This document shows, one piece after another, positions 22,081-32,833 of a DNA stretch of 39,862 bases (position 1 is its first letter; each line of letters starts with the position of its first letter). Position numbers and translations under genes: made by a program. This stretch comes from Oehlia diaphana (lineage: Eukaryota; Glomeromycota; Glomeromycetes; Glomerales; Glomeraceae). Under the pieces are notes generated by a model. It had not been told where the DNA came from. It ran no database searches and worked only from the letters and a program-made list of their open reading frames with translations. Location: positions 1 through 39,862 of the forward strand of contig QZLH01000006.1 in the NCBI GenBank assembly GCA_003833135.1. Direction: 5' to 3'.

Positions 22081-24626
22081 CCTTAATTTACTGTGTTAAT
22101 CATTATTGTTTTGTATGATTATTTTTTAGTAAATTTACTGAAGAAATGAATTATAAAATATAGTAATAGTTATAAACACCTCTGGCAGTTTGATTTGTTA
22201 TACTATTTGATTATATATTTATTAAGTTCATGTTTTTTCACTTTATGTGATTGCTTCGAGTTCTCAGGCAAATTACCAATTGAGATTAAAACGAATCTGT
22301 AGTGCAATTAATGGCGCTATCTAATAACAACTTGATTGCCATATAAAATGAGTTCCCATCATATTTTTAATAATATAAAGTGATTTGTTATCATGATATC
22401 ATAAAATTTTCTTTGCAAATATATAAGATCATTACCTACTAGTTATTATTACAAATATTATAAATTATAAATACAAATAATGTATTTCTAATACCAATAT
22501 ATTCATGGACTTTAAAATTATTTCATCAGTGTTTTTGTTGATTATTATTTTCATTTAATATTAGCTCTTATTCATAATATTTAATAATTATTGAAATTTT
22601 AATGAAGCTTATTATATATAATTAATTATCTATATTCCTTGGTGCATTCCGAAATATGAAGCAAGTAATGAAATGAAATTAATATTCCTAAAAGTCTTTC
22701 TTCTTTTTTTTTATAATAATAGCAAACAATATGTTTTGTAGAATATTAGTATAATTTAAATTATTTTACTATAATACATGTGTATATTATTGATATTATT
22801 GCTAAATTGATTCCTAGATTTTGTTTTAAGGTGTAGAAATGGCAAGCAACCATGGTAATAATGAAAATACTTGATAATATCAGGTATTAATTTTTTGTTT
22901 TGCAAACTTCTTTGAACAGTTTAGTTAATAATTGAATTAATTTAAATGATTTAAAAATATTTTCCAATTATTTTATATAAAGTGCTTTTAGGATATTCTT
23001 ATGTGCATGACTGTAACCAAATTGTTCTCTGTAAGAATGATTGTTTGTCAATATTTTTAAACTGAATCATTAATATACTAAAAATATTAAGCATACATCA
23101 GAAATTTTCTTATTTGTCATCATCAGATTTGAAAAGGTTGAGGTAGTGATAATCAGTCTTGTATGTGAAACATGATTGGTGATGATAAGCTTTCACTGCA
23201 ATAATTTATAAACCTTTTGCTTTATTTTTCAATATTAGTAGGTTTTATGATTAGTACATCCAAAAACAAGTGAAAAGAATCTTCGGTATTGCCAGTTTTA
23301 GGTGGATCAAATATAGAGATGATATCACTCATCATTTGAAAGGAGAATCATTAGGATTGTTTATGTGTTATTAAAGTAGTATACTACACTTTTTATTACA
23401 ATAATTGGTTTATTTTTTAGAAAAAATAAACCTGACTTTGTGGAATCATACATAGTGCCTCAAGTAGTTAAACTAAGATCCCACATAGGCATCTATTTAA
23501 ACAGTTGTGGTCTTGTGGATTAAATGTCTATTTATATATTTAAATATTGTATAATATTATGAATAAATATTACAATTTAATTCAATTAAGAGAGTCTGTT
23601 ATACTATTCATTATTTTGTTAGAAAGTATAGTATAAAGATAAGTTTAATAGTTAAAATAAATTCAGGGTTTACTCATATTGGTTTTACATTATTGTTTAT
23701 AAATTATAATAAAATCATGATTTATATAATTGCAAGTTAAAGTTCAAATTTTTCCAATGGTAAATAAAGAGATTTAATATCTACTAAATTATGGTAATAA
23801 TATAACTTAGAATTTTATAATAGGTGCTATTAGAAATTATGAGCAATTTGCAATTACTTTTGTATTAAGTAATTCAGAAAAAATTGGCATTATTTGTTAG
23901 AAATGGAATATATATATAAAATGTTATGAAAATGAGATTAAAAAGAGAACAAAACAAATGTTGTACTAACCTTTACCATACTGTATAAATATAAAAAAAA
24001 TCACATAGCCACACATAGCCATGCATAGCCATGTATATTTATATACAGCAATACATAGCCGGGTAAATAAACAAAACTGCCACTAAACTGTACTTTACGA
24101 AAGTATTTAAGCCAATTATAACTCATTTGCATATTGTGCTACACAGTCATACAATATGGCTTACATATAATACTTTACATAGCCCTACATAAGCCACAAG
24201 TAGAACCCATTTTTTCATATGAAACAGAAAATTTAACCCAATTTATTTATTTGATTCTTACAAGCACTGGAACTATATACAGAAATGGCCTGGTTATTTA
24301 AAAGATTTACACAATTATTTGTTATTATTTATAAAAATTTGTCATTTAGTCATTGGTTGATATCAAAAAAAAACTAGTTTTAATATTTTATTAGAAAATA
24401 GCACATTGGCAGTCCTTTTCTGGAAAAGGATGACTTTACAGAACTAAGTATCAGAATGATATATTAAACTTAAAACAGATCAGCATGTTTAATGTGATTA
24501 TTGATGAATATATTTTAAGTATGCATTATTTTATTCATTACTTTTGTATGAGAGTATAATTTATTATAAAATTAAAAACTAATCTGTCTTGTACGATCAA
24601 GAATAGTACGTATCATCTAGATTTTT
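22081..24626. other. AT-rich intergenic region
   Basis: No gene recognised. Short open patches occur on the + strand at about 23265-23375 and 23420-23520 ('KNKPDFVESYIVPQVVKLRS'), but they have no start and no family. The right end is the 3' flank of the minus-strand kinase relic. Confidence 0.4.
24004..24184. repeat. CATAGCC short tandem repeat
   Basis: CATAGCC begins at 24004, 24014 and 24024 with an exact 10-nt period, again at 24054 (three periods on), and once more at 24178, followed by the related ACATAAGCC. The linkers vary (ACA, ATG). It may be a decayed minisatellite or a transposon end. Confidence 0.65.
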
Positions 24627-26438
24627 TTATTCATTAGATTCCTTCTCTTTATTATCAAGATTTTGTATGGGACCTATTAAAAAATAAAGATAATAATGTG
24701 AATAAAATCACAAATGCCATAATTTTAATCTTTAAAATCTTAATTACCTATTTCTGAACTAGAAATCTTACAATTTTCTAAAATTTTTTTAAATTAAATA
24801 AATTAATTTGTATCCTATTAATAATAAATCAAAAAAAAAAATGAATCAAAAAAAGTAGTTACCTAAACTTTCACTTGATATAACTATTTCATCATTATTT
24901 TCAATATCATTAACAGTAATCTTGAACTTAATTCTCTTTGACTTAAAATTTCATTTAATTTTGCAGAGTAATCTATTTTTCTACTTGTATAACAAGATAA
25001 TGGATGATTCGGAATAATAGGCTCATTCACTGTAAAAGAATTTCTTTAAAAAAAAAAAAAAGTATATAGCAAATTTTAATCAAACCAAAATTTTCTAAAT
25101 TTACTATTTACCAGTTATATATGGTATTCTTTTATCGATACTAATACTATTAACATTATTAGTAAAAATTAATAATTGATCGTGCCATCCATCAAAATAT
25201 TCATATAGTACTTCAGCCGTTGGCCTTTTGATAGGATCAGGATCCCAACACCTTTTCATTAATTTTACATATTCAACTTCCAAGTCTTCATATTGTTTTT
25301 GGCAGCATCATCATAAATCTCTGGCGACTTAACAATCCTTGGTCTCAAACCTTGACAAATATTTAAGGCAAGATTAAGATCATGAGGCACATCATTAAAA
25401 GCGGGGATTCCAGAATTCATTTCCCACATTATACCAAAAGAATATATGTCAGCGGCTTTAGTATAAGGTTTACCACGTAATACTTCTGGAGCAATATAAG
25501 GAAGTACTCCATAAACCTCATCTGATTTAATAGGTTTATCTGCTGGTTGACTTAATCCTAAATCACTTATAAAAGCCCAAGTCTGATTTTGTAAAAGTAA
25601 ATTACCACTATGGAAATCACCATGAAATAGATTACATTTATGTAATGCTGAAATTGATTTTGTTATATCCCATAAATTACTATATTTATCACATGGATTA
25701 TATTTTTTCATTGCTAAATTTGATCTTAAATCACCGAGTTTCATATGTTCCATTACAATAATATAATTTGATGAATCTGGATCTTGAGTAATTCCATATA
25801 ATTTAATTGAATAAGATTTATCACTTTTAGATGAACGTACAAAATCTAAATAATTTTTCCACTAAAAAAAATCGGTTAAATTATATTTATTAATTAATAA
25901 ATTGATTAGAACAAATATAAATTATTCACCTCATTTAAAAAATCATAATTAATATTTGAGGAATTATTTAAGCTTTTTAAAACAACCTGCCATCCATGTT
26001 TTTCATTTTCATTAAGAGGAGATTTAATATTTAATTGTTTTGCATTCTCATAGTCTTCATCCTTAAGTTTTTCAAAGGTTCTTTCCCATTGTTGTTTTTT
26101 ATTATCCCATATATTGATAAATCCATCTAACAAAATAGCCTTATAAATATTACTAAATCCACCTTGAGCAAGATATTGTATATTTCTCAAACGATTATGA
26201 GGAATCCATTCTATAACTTCTCTTCGATTTCTCGCTTTTAATTGTACATCTTGTATAAATTCATCTACATGTTCATTTCCACTAGTCCATTTATTAAAAT
26301 CTTTTTGAAATCGTTTAGAATTACAAATTGGACACCAATTACCTCGAGTTTTTGGTTGACTACAATCAGAGCATAGTCCAAATTCCTGATTAATTGTTGT
26401 TCATACGTACTTGAAATTTTTTTAATATTTTCAGACAT
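24627..26438 (-). pseudogene. Zinc-ribbon protein kinase, three single-base lesions
   Basis: A kinase of the AM-fungal zinc-ribbon/WTSGN family. Exons (minus): 26438-25930, 25861-25112, 25029-24863, 24777-24748 and 24673-24627, all GT-AG. Exon 1 has a CSDC/WCPIC zinc ribbon, 'WTSGNE', 'EWIPHN', a glycine loop 'LAQGGFSNIY' and the beta3 Lys ('VVLKSL'). Exon 2 has HGDFHSGN (catalytic loop), SDLGL (DFG-like), 'YIAPEVLRG' and 'KRCWDPDP'. All catalytic residues are kept. Exons 1, 2 and 3 are each one base short of the phase their splice sites demand. The frame breaks near 26390 (between the start ATG and the zinc ribbon), near 25300 (in an A5 run after 'DDAA') and near 24935 (after 'SQRELSSR'). 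Without the losses the gene would have 501 codons. It is either a young pseudogene or carries assembly indels. It is the single-unit relative of the 32.8 kb gene. Confidence 0.75.
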
Positions 26439-26644
26439 ATTAACAATAAAATCAATGGCGTAATGCGGCGGTGCATACGGCTGATTTTAATACGAAAATT
26501 GTGCATCATTTATATCATTTATGGAAGATCTTTTAGCTGGATTTGATTAAATTAAGCTATTTTCGAATTTTCGAATTTTCGAATTATTTCACGTGACTGT
26601 CGTAGCTATCGTTTCTGTTAAAATCCCGTAAAAAACAGTCTTAA

Positions 26645-26696
26645 CAGTGTATATATAATAGCTTTTGAAACAGTGTATATATAATAGCTTTTGAAA
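26645..26696. repeat. Exact 26-bp tandem duplication
   Basis: Two head-to-tail identical copies, each running from CAGTGTATATA to CTTTTGAAA. Identity suggests a recent event. Confidence 0.9.
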
Positions 26697-27142
26697 ATTT
26701 AAAAATTTATTGTATTGTTTCGGTATATGCTCAATTTATTTAGGATAAAATAAATCTTGATCATAGCCGAAACTTTTAAAAAATTGAAAATTAAAATTAT
26801 TTTGATTTTAGATTTCTATTAACCTACATAACTTACTTAAATGTCTGCGTTCATATTAAACTTTAATAGATCTTTGTATATAAAATTTTTGTTAAATATA
26901 ACAAGGATTAATGAATTATTGCGCAAAGAACATTAATTACTGCGTAGTAGACCGGGCTATTTTCCGTAAAAAAGTCTCATACATATTGCTTAATTATTTT
27001 TAATTATTAGTATATATATATTTTTTATATTTATTTTAGAGCTTTGTTTATTTTAAATTTAATCAAATGATCTTTTGGGCGGTCAATCATTTTCATGCAC
27101 CATAAAATGGAATGGATATACATCATTTATTAATCCAGTAAA

Positions 27143-27172
27143 ATGTCCATTCGGTTTATGTCCATTCGGTTT
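27143..27172. repeat. Exact 15-bp tandem duplication
   Basis: ATGTCCATTCGGTTT occurs twice head to tail. Non-coding context. Confidence 0.85.
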
Positions 27173-27444
27173 ATTAATGTTAGAGAAATTGGAGTATCAG
27201 GAAATGATCCAATTCGGAAAAAATGACATTCGAGAAAACGTACTGTAACCCATGATACCCGCTATTCGTTTCACATGCGATATTGGATCGGCATTTTTTT
27301 GACTGATCAACTTATTACTTTCTTACTTGGAATCATTTTACATTTGTACATTAAATTCTCTTTAAATTCAAGTTAAATAAATTGTAACAAGATCAATAAA
27401 AATATTAAATAGAAAAAATTACGATATAATTTGCATAAGATTAA

Positions 27445-28404
27445 TTGCCGATCCGCATATAATGGTAGAAATAAATTGCAAGGAACTATCCATGTAGATC
27501 GCTAATTTAATGACTTCATTAAATCAAAATAAACTATTACCGAGTGTAACCATTTAATAACGGCATAGGTGAAACCCACAAAAACGAAAAAAATAAATAT
27601 AGTAAAAAAAATTTTCATATAAGTGCACGACAGATTTCATAATACTCAAACGTATAATGAGATTTGGGTATGTCTTTTTTTTGTTTCTAATTCAAGTTTG
27701 AAGTAAAATTGACTTTGCGTTGCTAACGTCTGTTTATAGTTTTCTTAATAGAACATTTATGTACACTACTTCGAATTGTTATTTACAGGTAGTGCTGTAA
27801 TGGGAAAGGAAAGGATAGATTTATTAGATAAGAAACATTTCTAACGTTACTTTTTACTTTTATTTGTAGGAAATGCTGGCCAAGACGAACATAAGAAGGG
27901 GAAGGGGAAGGGATTGTTTTTTATGTTTATTTAATGAGGAACATTTCTAACATTTCTATTTACCGGACTTACAGATAATGAGAAGGTTGGAAGAGATTTT
28001 CTATGATGTTTGTTTAATTAGAAGCATTCCATTTTATTTTTATTTATAGAAATGTCGATTTTTAACTCATGCTTTATTATCTTGTATTTTATATATGTAT
28101 ACATCATATATTGTTAAACTGCTAATAAAGATAATAAAGATTTTTGAAATAAAATAAAATAAACGTGTGTTTTTTGAAACGGTCAGTTCTAAGGTAATCG
28201 AAAAAGTATTAAACCTGCAAAAAAAGACCGTTAGTAAGGCTCTGCCACAGGCCACCTGTAGCCATAAGTTTTCAATTGCAAAGTGTGTTTTTGACATTAT
28301 TTAATGAGGGGAACGTGAGATTCAGAAAATAAAATTTTTTATTATTATTAATAGTTCCGCGCCGATCATAACAAATTTTCATCCCATCACATGCGGATCG
28401 GCAA
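27445..28404. mobile_element. Putative non-autonomous inverted-repeat element
   Basis: TTGCCGATCCGCAT at 27445-27458 is perfectly inverted at 28391-28404, and the match extends inwards to 19 of 21. The ~960-bp interior has no transposase. It holds three or four degenerate ~90-nt repeats at about 27780-28050, each with a T-rich run ending in AG, a purine-rich block and ACATTTCTAAC-like sequence. A related TGCCGATCC motif lies inverted near 27280. I could not define a target duplication, so the element call is tentative. Confidence 0.4.
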
Positions 28405-28564
28405 GACCGTTCCGTAAATTAAACCTTGATGATGAGATTTTTATAATATTGCAACCTGAATTTCTCCATAAATAGGCGTTTTAAAAATATAGGGTTAAAG
28501 TCTAAATTGTTTAATTAATGTTACATTAATTTTTTTTGCAATATGATCGTCAAAACATAAGTCA

Positions 28565-28678
28565 GCCCTATAAAAAAAGTAGATACGTTTTTTATACTGA
28601 AAGATACGTTATGTGTACTGAGATATACGTCTAGATACGTCTAGATACGTTTTGAGATACGGAAAAATGCACAATTCC
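28565..28678. repeat. Left arm of long inverted repeat
   Basis: 114 nt starting GCCCTATAAAAAAAG and containing five AGATACG-type subrepeats. It pairs with 29331-29444, with about three mismatches. Confidence 0.95.
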
Positions 28679-29329
28679 NNNNNNNNNNNNNNNNNNNNNN
28701 NNNNNNNNNNNNNNNNNNNNNNNNNNNNNNNNNNNNNNNNNNNNNNNNNNNNNNNNNNNNNNNNNNNNNNNNNNNNNNNNNNNNNNNNNNNNNNNNNNNN
28801 NNNNNNNNNNNNNNNNNNNNNNNNNNNNNNNNNNNNNNNNNNNNNNNNNNNNNNNNNNNNNNNNNNNNNNNNNNNNNNNNNNNNNNNNNNNNNNNNNNNN
28901 NNNNNNNNNNNNNNNNNNNNNNNNNNNNNNNNNNNNNNNNNNNNNNNNNNNNNNNNNNNNNNNNNNNNNNNNNNNNNNNNNNNNNNNNNNNNNNNNNNNN
29001 NNNNNNNNNNNNNNNNNNNNNNNNNNNNNNNNNNNNNNNNNNNNNNNNNNNNNNNNNNNNNNNNNNNNNNNNNNNNNNNNNNNNNNNNNNNNNNNNNNNN
29101 NNNNNNNNNNNNNNNNNNNNNNNNNNNNNNNNNNNNNNNNNNNNNNNNNNNNNNNNNNNNNNNNNNNNNNNNNNNNNNNNNNNNNNNNNNNNNNNNNNNN
29201 NNNNNNNNNNNNNNNNNNNNNNNNNNNNNNNNNNNNNNNNNNNNNNNNNNNNNNNNNNNNNNNNNNNNNNNNNNNNNNNNNNNNNNNNNNNNNNNNNNNN
29301 NNNNNNNNNNNNNNNNNNNNNNNNNNNNN
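28679..29329. other. Assembly gap (651 N)
   Basis: Unresolved bases. The gap sits exactly between the two arms of the inverted repeat. The open frames reported across it are artefacts of translating N. Confidence 0.98.
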
Positions 29330-29330
29330 C

Positions 29331-29444
29331 GGAATTGTGCATTTTTCCGTATCTCAAAACGTATCTAGACGTATCTAGACGTATCTCTCAGTATACAAAA
29401 CGTATCTTTCAGTATAAAAAACGTATCTACTTTTTTTATAGGGC
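29331..29444. repeat. Right arm of long inverted repeat
   Basis: Reverse complement of the left arm over the same 114 nt, ending ...CTTTTTTTATAGGGC. Together the arms look like the ends of a DNA transposon or a large hairpin that broke the assembly. Flanking bases do not show an obvious target duplication. Confidence 0.95.
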
Positions 29445-29576
29445 AGAGTTTAGCATTACCTATTTACATTCATTCTATTTATTTTTTATTTTTAATTTCC
29501 GTCATATTTCCAAACAGGACTCCTTGAAGGATTATCAATAATGGATGCCTATGTGATAATCTTTTTCTTATGTAGA

Positions 29577-29584
29577 TATATAAA
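29577..29584 (+). promoter_or_regulatory. TATA box of the secreted-protein gene
   Basis: TATATAAA, 52 nt before the ATG at 29637, in a short leader. The right arm of the inverted repeat ends only about 130 nt upstream of it. Confidence 0.55.
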
Positions 29585-29636
29585 TAACAGCAGAATCGAA
29601 GCTTTCTAATTTTATTATACAATAACACATCCAATC

Positions 29637-30259
29637 ATGAAGCTTATTATTATTTTATTGTTTCTTATATTCTTCAAAACTTTTGCTCTTAAATCTTCTT
29701 TAAATTGTGATGGTAAGCGATTTAAGAACGACTTTTATTTATTTTTCCAAGATAGTTAATGCTAATAATCCATTTTTTTTACATTTATGTTATTTTATGT
29801 TAAGATCTTAATTATGTAGACATTAAATTTCTAGCAAATCATCAGGTCGAATTAATAATAGATGGACCAGGTAGAGTTGAAAATACCGGTAATTTCGCTT
29901 GTTGCTTGCAAGAGGGACCAATGATTATTAGTAATTATTCGTTTTATTACAACCAATCCCTGATTTATACTGTTGCATCAGATCCTTCATGGGAAAATGG
30001 ATACACTATGTTGAATATCTTAAATGCGAATGATTGTTTGAGTAAAGAATCGGGTAAATATTTTGATTGTAGTACAATTTATCAAGGACAGCATAATTAC
30101 ACGCGAGCTGACAATTATGATCCCAAAAAATTTCCCTCTCCGGGAGATACTATTGGGTTTGCAGTTAATGTATATGCTCATTGTTTTAATTACTGCGAAA
30201 CGACTTGCTTAAAATCTTGTTTGTATACTGGTGGAATTTCTTATGATCCACCAAATTAA
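29637..30259 (+). CDS. Small secreted cysteine-rich protein, unrecognised
   Basis: Two exons, 29637-29712 and 29805-30259 (GT-AG, phase 1), encode 176 aa. Residues 1-17 are a clean signal peptide (MKLIIILLFLIFFKTFA). The mature part has nine Cys: C24, the pair C58-C59, two single Cys in the middle, and a C-terminal cluster C152/C156/C160/C164 spaced C-x3-C-x3-C-x3-C. There is no transmembrane segment after the signal and no anchor. The first exon carries just the signal peptide and a few residues, a common design for secreted fungal proteins. A TATA box sits 52 nt upstream. Secretion is well supported. A role as a symbiosis effector is only a possibility, and I recognise no family. The neighbouring inverted-repeat element may affect its promoter. 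Confidence 0.8.
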
Positions 30260-32806
30260 ACGAATTATTTTTGTGATGTGCATTATTTATTATTATCCCA
30301 CGGTTCCTAGTTAAAATTTATGATATTCTCACGGGTGGTGTTTATTTAAAGAGATGGGTAAAAAGTCTACCAATATTGGAATAAAAAGTCTATAATTATT
30401 AGTCAAAAATAAGTATATTAAAAGGCTTTATGGTAAGGATACCGTGAGATAAATCAGTTGTTTCACGGAACATTTGTGCGTAGTAATTCTATAGTCAATA
30501 CTCATAATAGTAATAATATCTTTATCATTCAAATTCTTTATTTTGAAAAATTTTATAAAATACGCATAAACGCGAGATTTAATTTGTTTTTTGAATTTAT
30601 CATTATGTTATAACCAAAATTTTATGTTATCTGCACATTAAATATAACAAACAACACAATTTTTTAGATTTACTAATGGTTTATTATTAGCATGCAGTGG
30701 AGTTGTTTTACTACTGTTAATGCAGCACTTGAATACTATCGATTATAAGCCTAGAGTTCCAATCCGTTATCCGTTGAAAGCGGATATCTATGGATATTTG
30801 GATATCCGGATTGAACGAATCCACTGACGGTGTGCTAAAGTTAAAATTTTCCTTTTACAGAAATTATTAAATACGATTACTTAGAAGGAAATTTATTTTT
30901 TGAGAATTTTCTTCTTGAGTGGAGCAGCTACTACCAAAATCGTTTCACTGAGTCATAATAATTCTGGTCGGAATTATAAATTTTGCCCGAATTACTCAGT
31001 AAAAGTATTTTGATATCCGGATGAATAGATATGAATTAGTCAATGATCGAGTATTAATTCTGAATACAAACGATTTTCAATTGTAAGCTTCAGGTACTCT
31101 AAATTTATTAATAATGAAAAGTAGTTTGGTGAACAAGGCGTTCTAAAATAAATTGTTTTAATGTAATAATGACTTTCTTTCCATTGCTTAATAATGTAAT
31201 ACAGTATTTTGATTGATAACACATAATTATTGACACATTAAAGCAACATTTAAAACTGTAGAAGCAAATCAGAATCTAAAATAGTTCCTTGGATTTTTTT
31301 TTTTTACAGAATATTTTAAAATTACAATATTTGAAGACTACCAATCTATTCAATATATTGATTCTATTCGTAATTTTTTTTTTCCAACAATATTATTTTA
31401 ACTAGGAAATGATCAATGATCCCATGCGCCACTTCAAATAACCATTTGTTTCCAAAAAAAAAGAAAATTATTTTCATCTAATGTTTTAAATAACAATGAT
31501 AAAAATATTCTTGCTTTATTTTGATTTACATTAATAAAATTATAAATTTCAAAAATAAATCATTCAGTAATTCAGTGACCATTTTAATATTACTTTTATG
31601 TACCATAGTTTATTAAATTTTTATCTCTAAATTAATACGCTTCATGTTAAAAATGAAATTTATAAATTTATGCAAAAAAATACAAAAATGTAATTCATAT
31701 GTAATATATTTTTCCCAGTAATTTACCGGCAAAAATTTATTTATCTGTTATGTTGATATGGATTTTCATCATTAACTGATCAATTGTTTCATTAAAATCA
31801 ACATCAACTGTTGTACTTTTACCCATTAATGTTTAACAAATACCAGTTTCGTCTAAAAACTTGATCCTTTTACGATTATTATTGTAATCTGATCCTAATA
31901 ATATTTTGAATTTTTACACCATGGTTGTTCATCATTATCATATAAGTTGTTAGTTGGCTTTTACCATCAAATAAATGAGATCGATAAACGGGTTTGGTGC
32001 AAAATCCAGCTCTATAAAAAATTTTCAGAAAAATGATCAAGTGTCTGATTTTCTTCGGAAAACTAGAAAAATGATCATTTATCGGAGTTTTTCCAGAATT
32101 TTTTTTATAAGGCTGAAGCTCAGAATCCCAACGGTACAATATCCTGACTGACATTCAAAATCCAAAAAAATCGATGTACCAAAATGGTATAATTCCGACA
32201 CTCAAATAAGCCGAAATTCAAAATACTGAAATAAAAATCTTGAAATCCATTAATAAAAGAAAGAAAATCAGTATTAGGTGATGTAAAATATAAAATTATT
32301 CCAAAAAAAGTCAGACAACATTTCACAAAATTTTTGGCATTATAAAGAATTATGTAATTTTACAATGCAACAAATTTTAATACAGTGATTAATTGATAAT
32401 GGTGTCAAGAACTTATATTACTGAATATATTAAAAAGTTGATTATAAAAATTGATCAAAGATTGAAAGATTAAAAGTTAGTTAGCAAGTCTTTTTCAAAA
32501 TCAAGTATTAATTAAGTTTAACATAATTTAATTTAATTATTTTTTTTTTTTTTTATTAATACTTTTCAAGATGCGTCTCAATTATCTTTATAAATAAAAT
32601 TTTTAAAATAAGTTTATCTCTATTTTAAAGCAGACTTTTGCACTAAATTTTTTTTGGTTAGTTTGATGACGGTTAAACTAGTAGCCGAATTTTTCTTGTT
32701 TCTCTCATCGTGACAATCACATGAGCTAATTAATCGTAACACATCATTGGTTTGCCACCTTTTTTAACGTTTCATTACGCCGATCACACTAGTTTTATTT
32801 ATTTTA
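30260..32806. other. Intergenic region with small gene relics
   Basis: No intact gene. At 30755-30830 a GGATAT/ATCCG-rich patch recurs in part near 31012. The minus strand at 31040-31229 is open for about 60 codons and ends 'LEYLKLTIENRLYSELILDH', which has an LRR feel and may be an F-box-type relic. The minus strand at 31737-31826 has a short ubiquitin-like patch, listed separately. The remaining ORFs at 31879-32326 are low-quality. Confidence 0.4.
31737..31826 (-). pseudogene. Ubiquitin-like fragment
   Basis: A 29-codon open patch, 'MGKSTTVDVDFNETIDQLMM' then 'KIHI', resembles the first two strands and the helix of a ubiquitin fold ('GKTxTLxVxxxxTIxxLKxKI'). Nothing recognisable follows. 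Weak evidence. Confidence 0.25.
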
Positions 32807-32826
32807 TTTTTTTTTTAAAAAAAAAA
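32807..32826 (+). promoter_or_regulatory. T10A10 block just upstream of the kinase start
   Basis: Ten T then ten A, ending 7 nt before the ATG at 32834. It is the same arrangement as at the F-box gene and is probably a core-promoter or leader element. Confidence 0.4.
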
Positions 32827-32833
32827 TTCAAAC

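Larger units (their letters stand above)
26439..27444. other. Intergenic region with several short tandem repeats
   Basis: No gene. TTTTCGAA is repeated three times at 26559-26584. A palindromic TCACGTGA lies at 26589-26596, about 150 nt before the kinase-relic ATG. An exact 26-bp tandem duplication occupies 26645-26696, and an exact 15-bp duplication (ATGTCCATTCGGTTT) occupies 27143-27172. Confidence 0.6.

Noticed and set aside
22255..22370. Minus-strand 'DGNSFYMAIKLLLD', reminiscent of the OTU motif DGNCFF
   Set aside because: The catalytic Cys is missing, a stop follows within 25 codons and nothing else of the domain is visible.
26380..26415. A tiny intron to repair the first frame break of the kinase relic
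   Set aside because: The available GT...AG pairs give introns of about 21-25 nt and do not restore the right phase.
28641..29368. Open frames of 238 aa on both strands
   Set aside because: They run through the 651-N gap; the only real residues come from the two inverted arms.
30745..30765. GTTCCAATCC resembling a tRNA T-loop
   Set aside because: The loop lacks the needed purine, and the surroundings are a GGATAT/ATCCG-rich patch.
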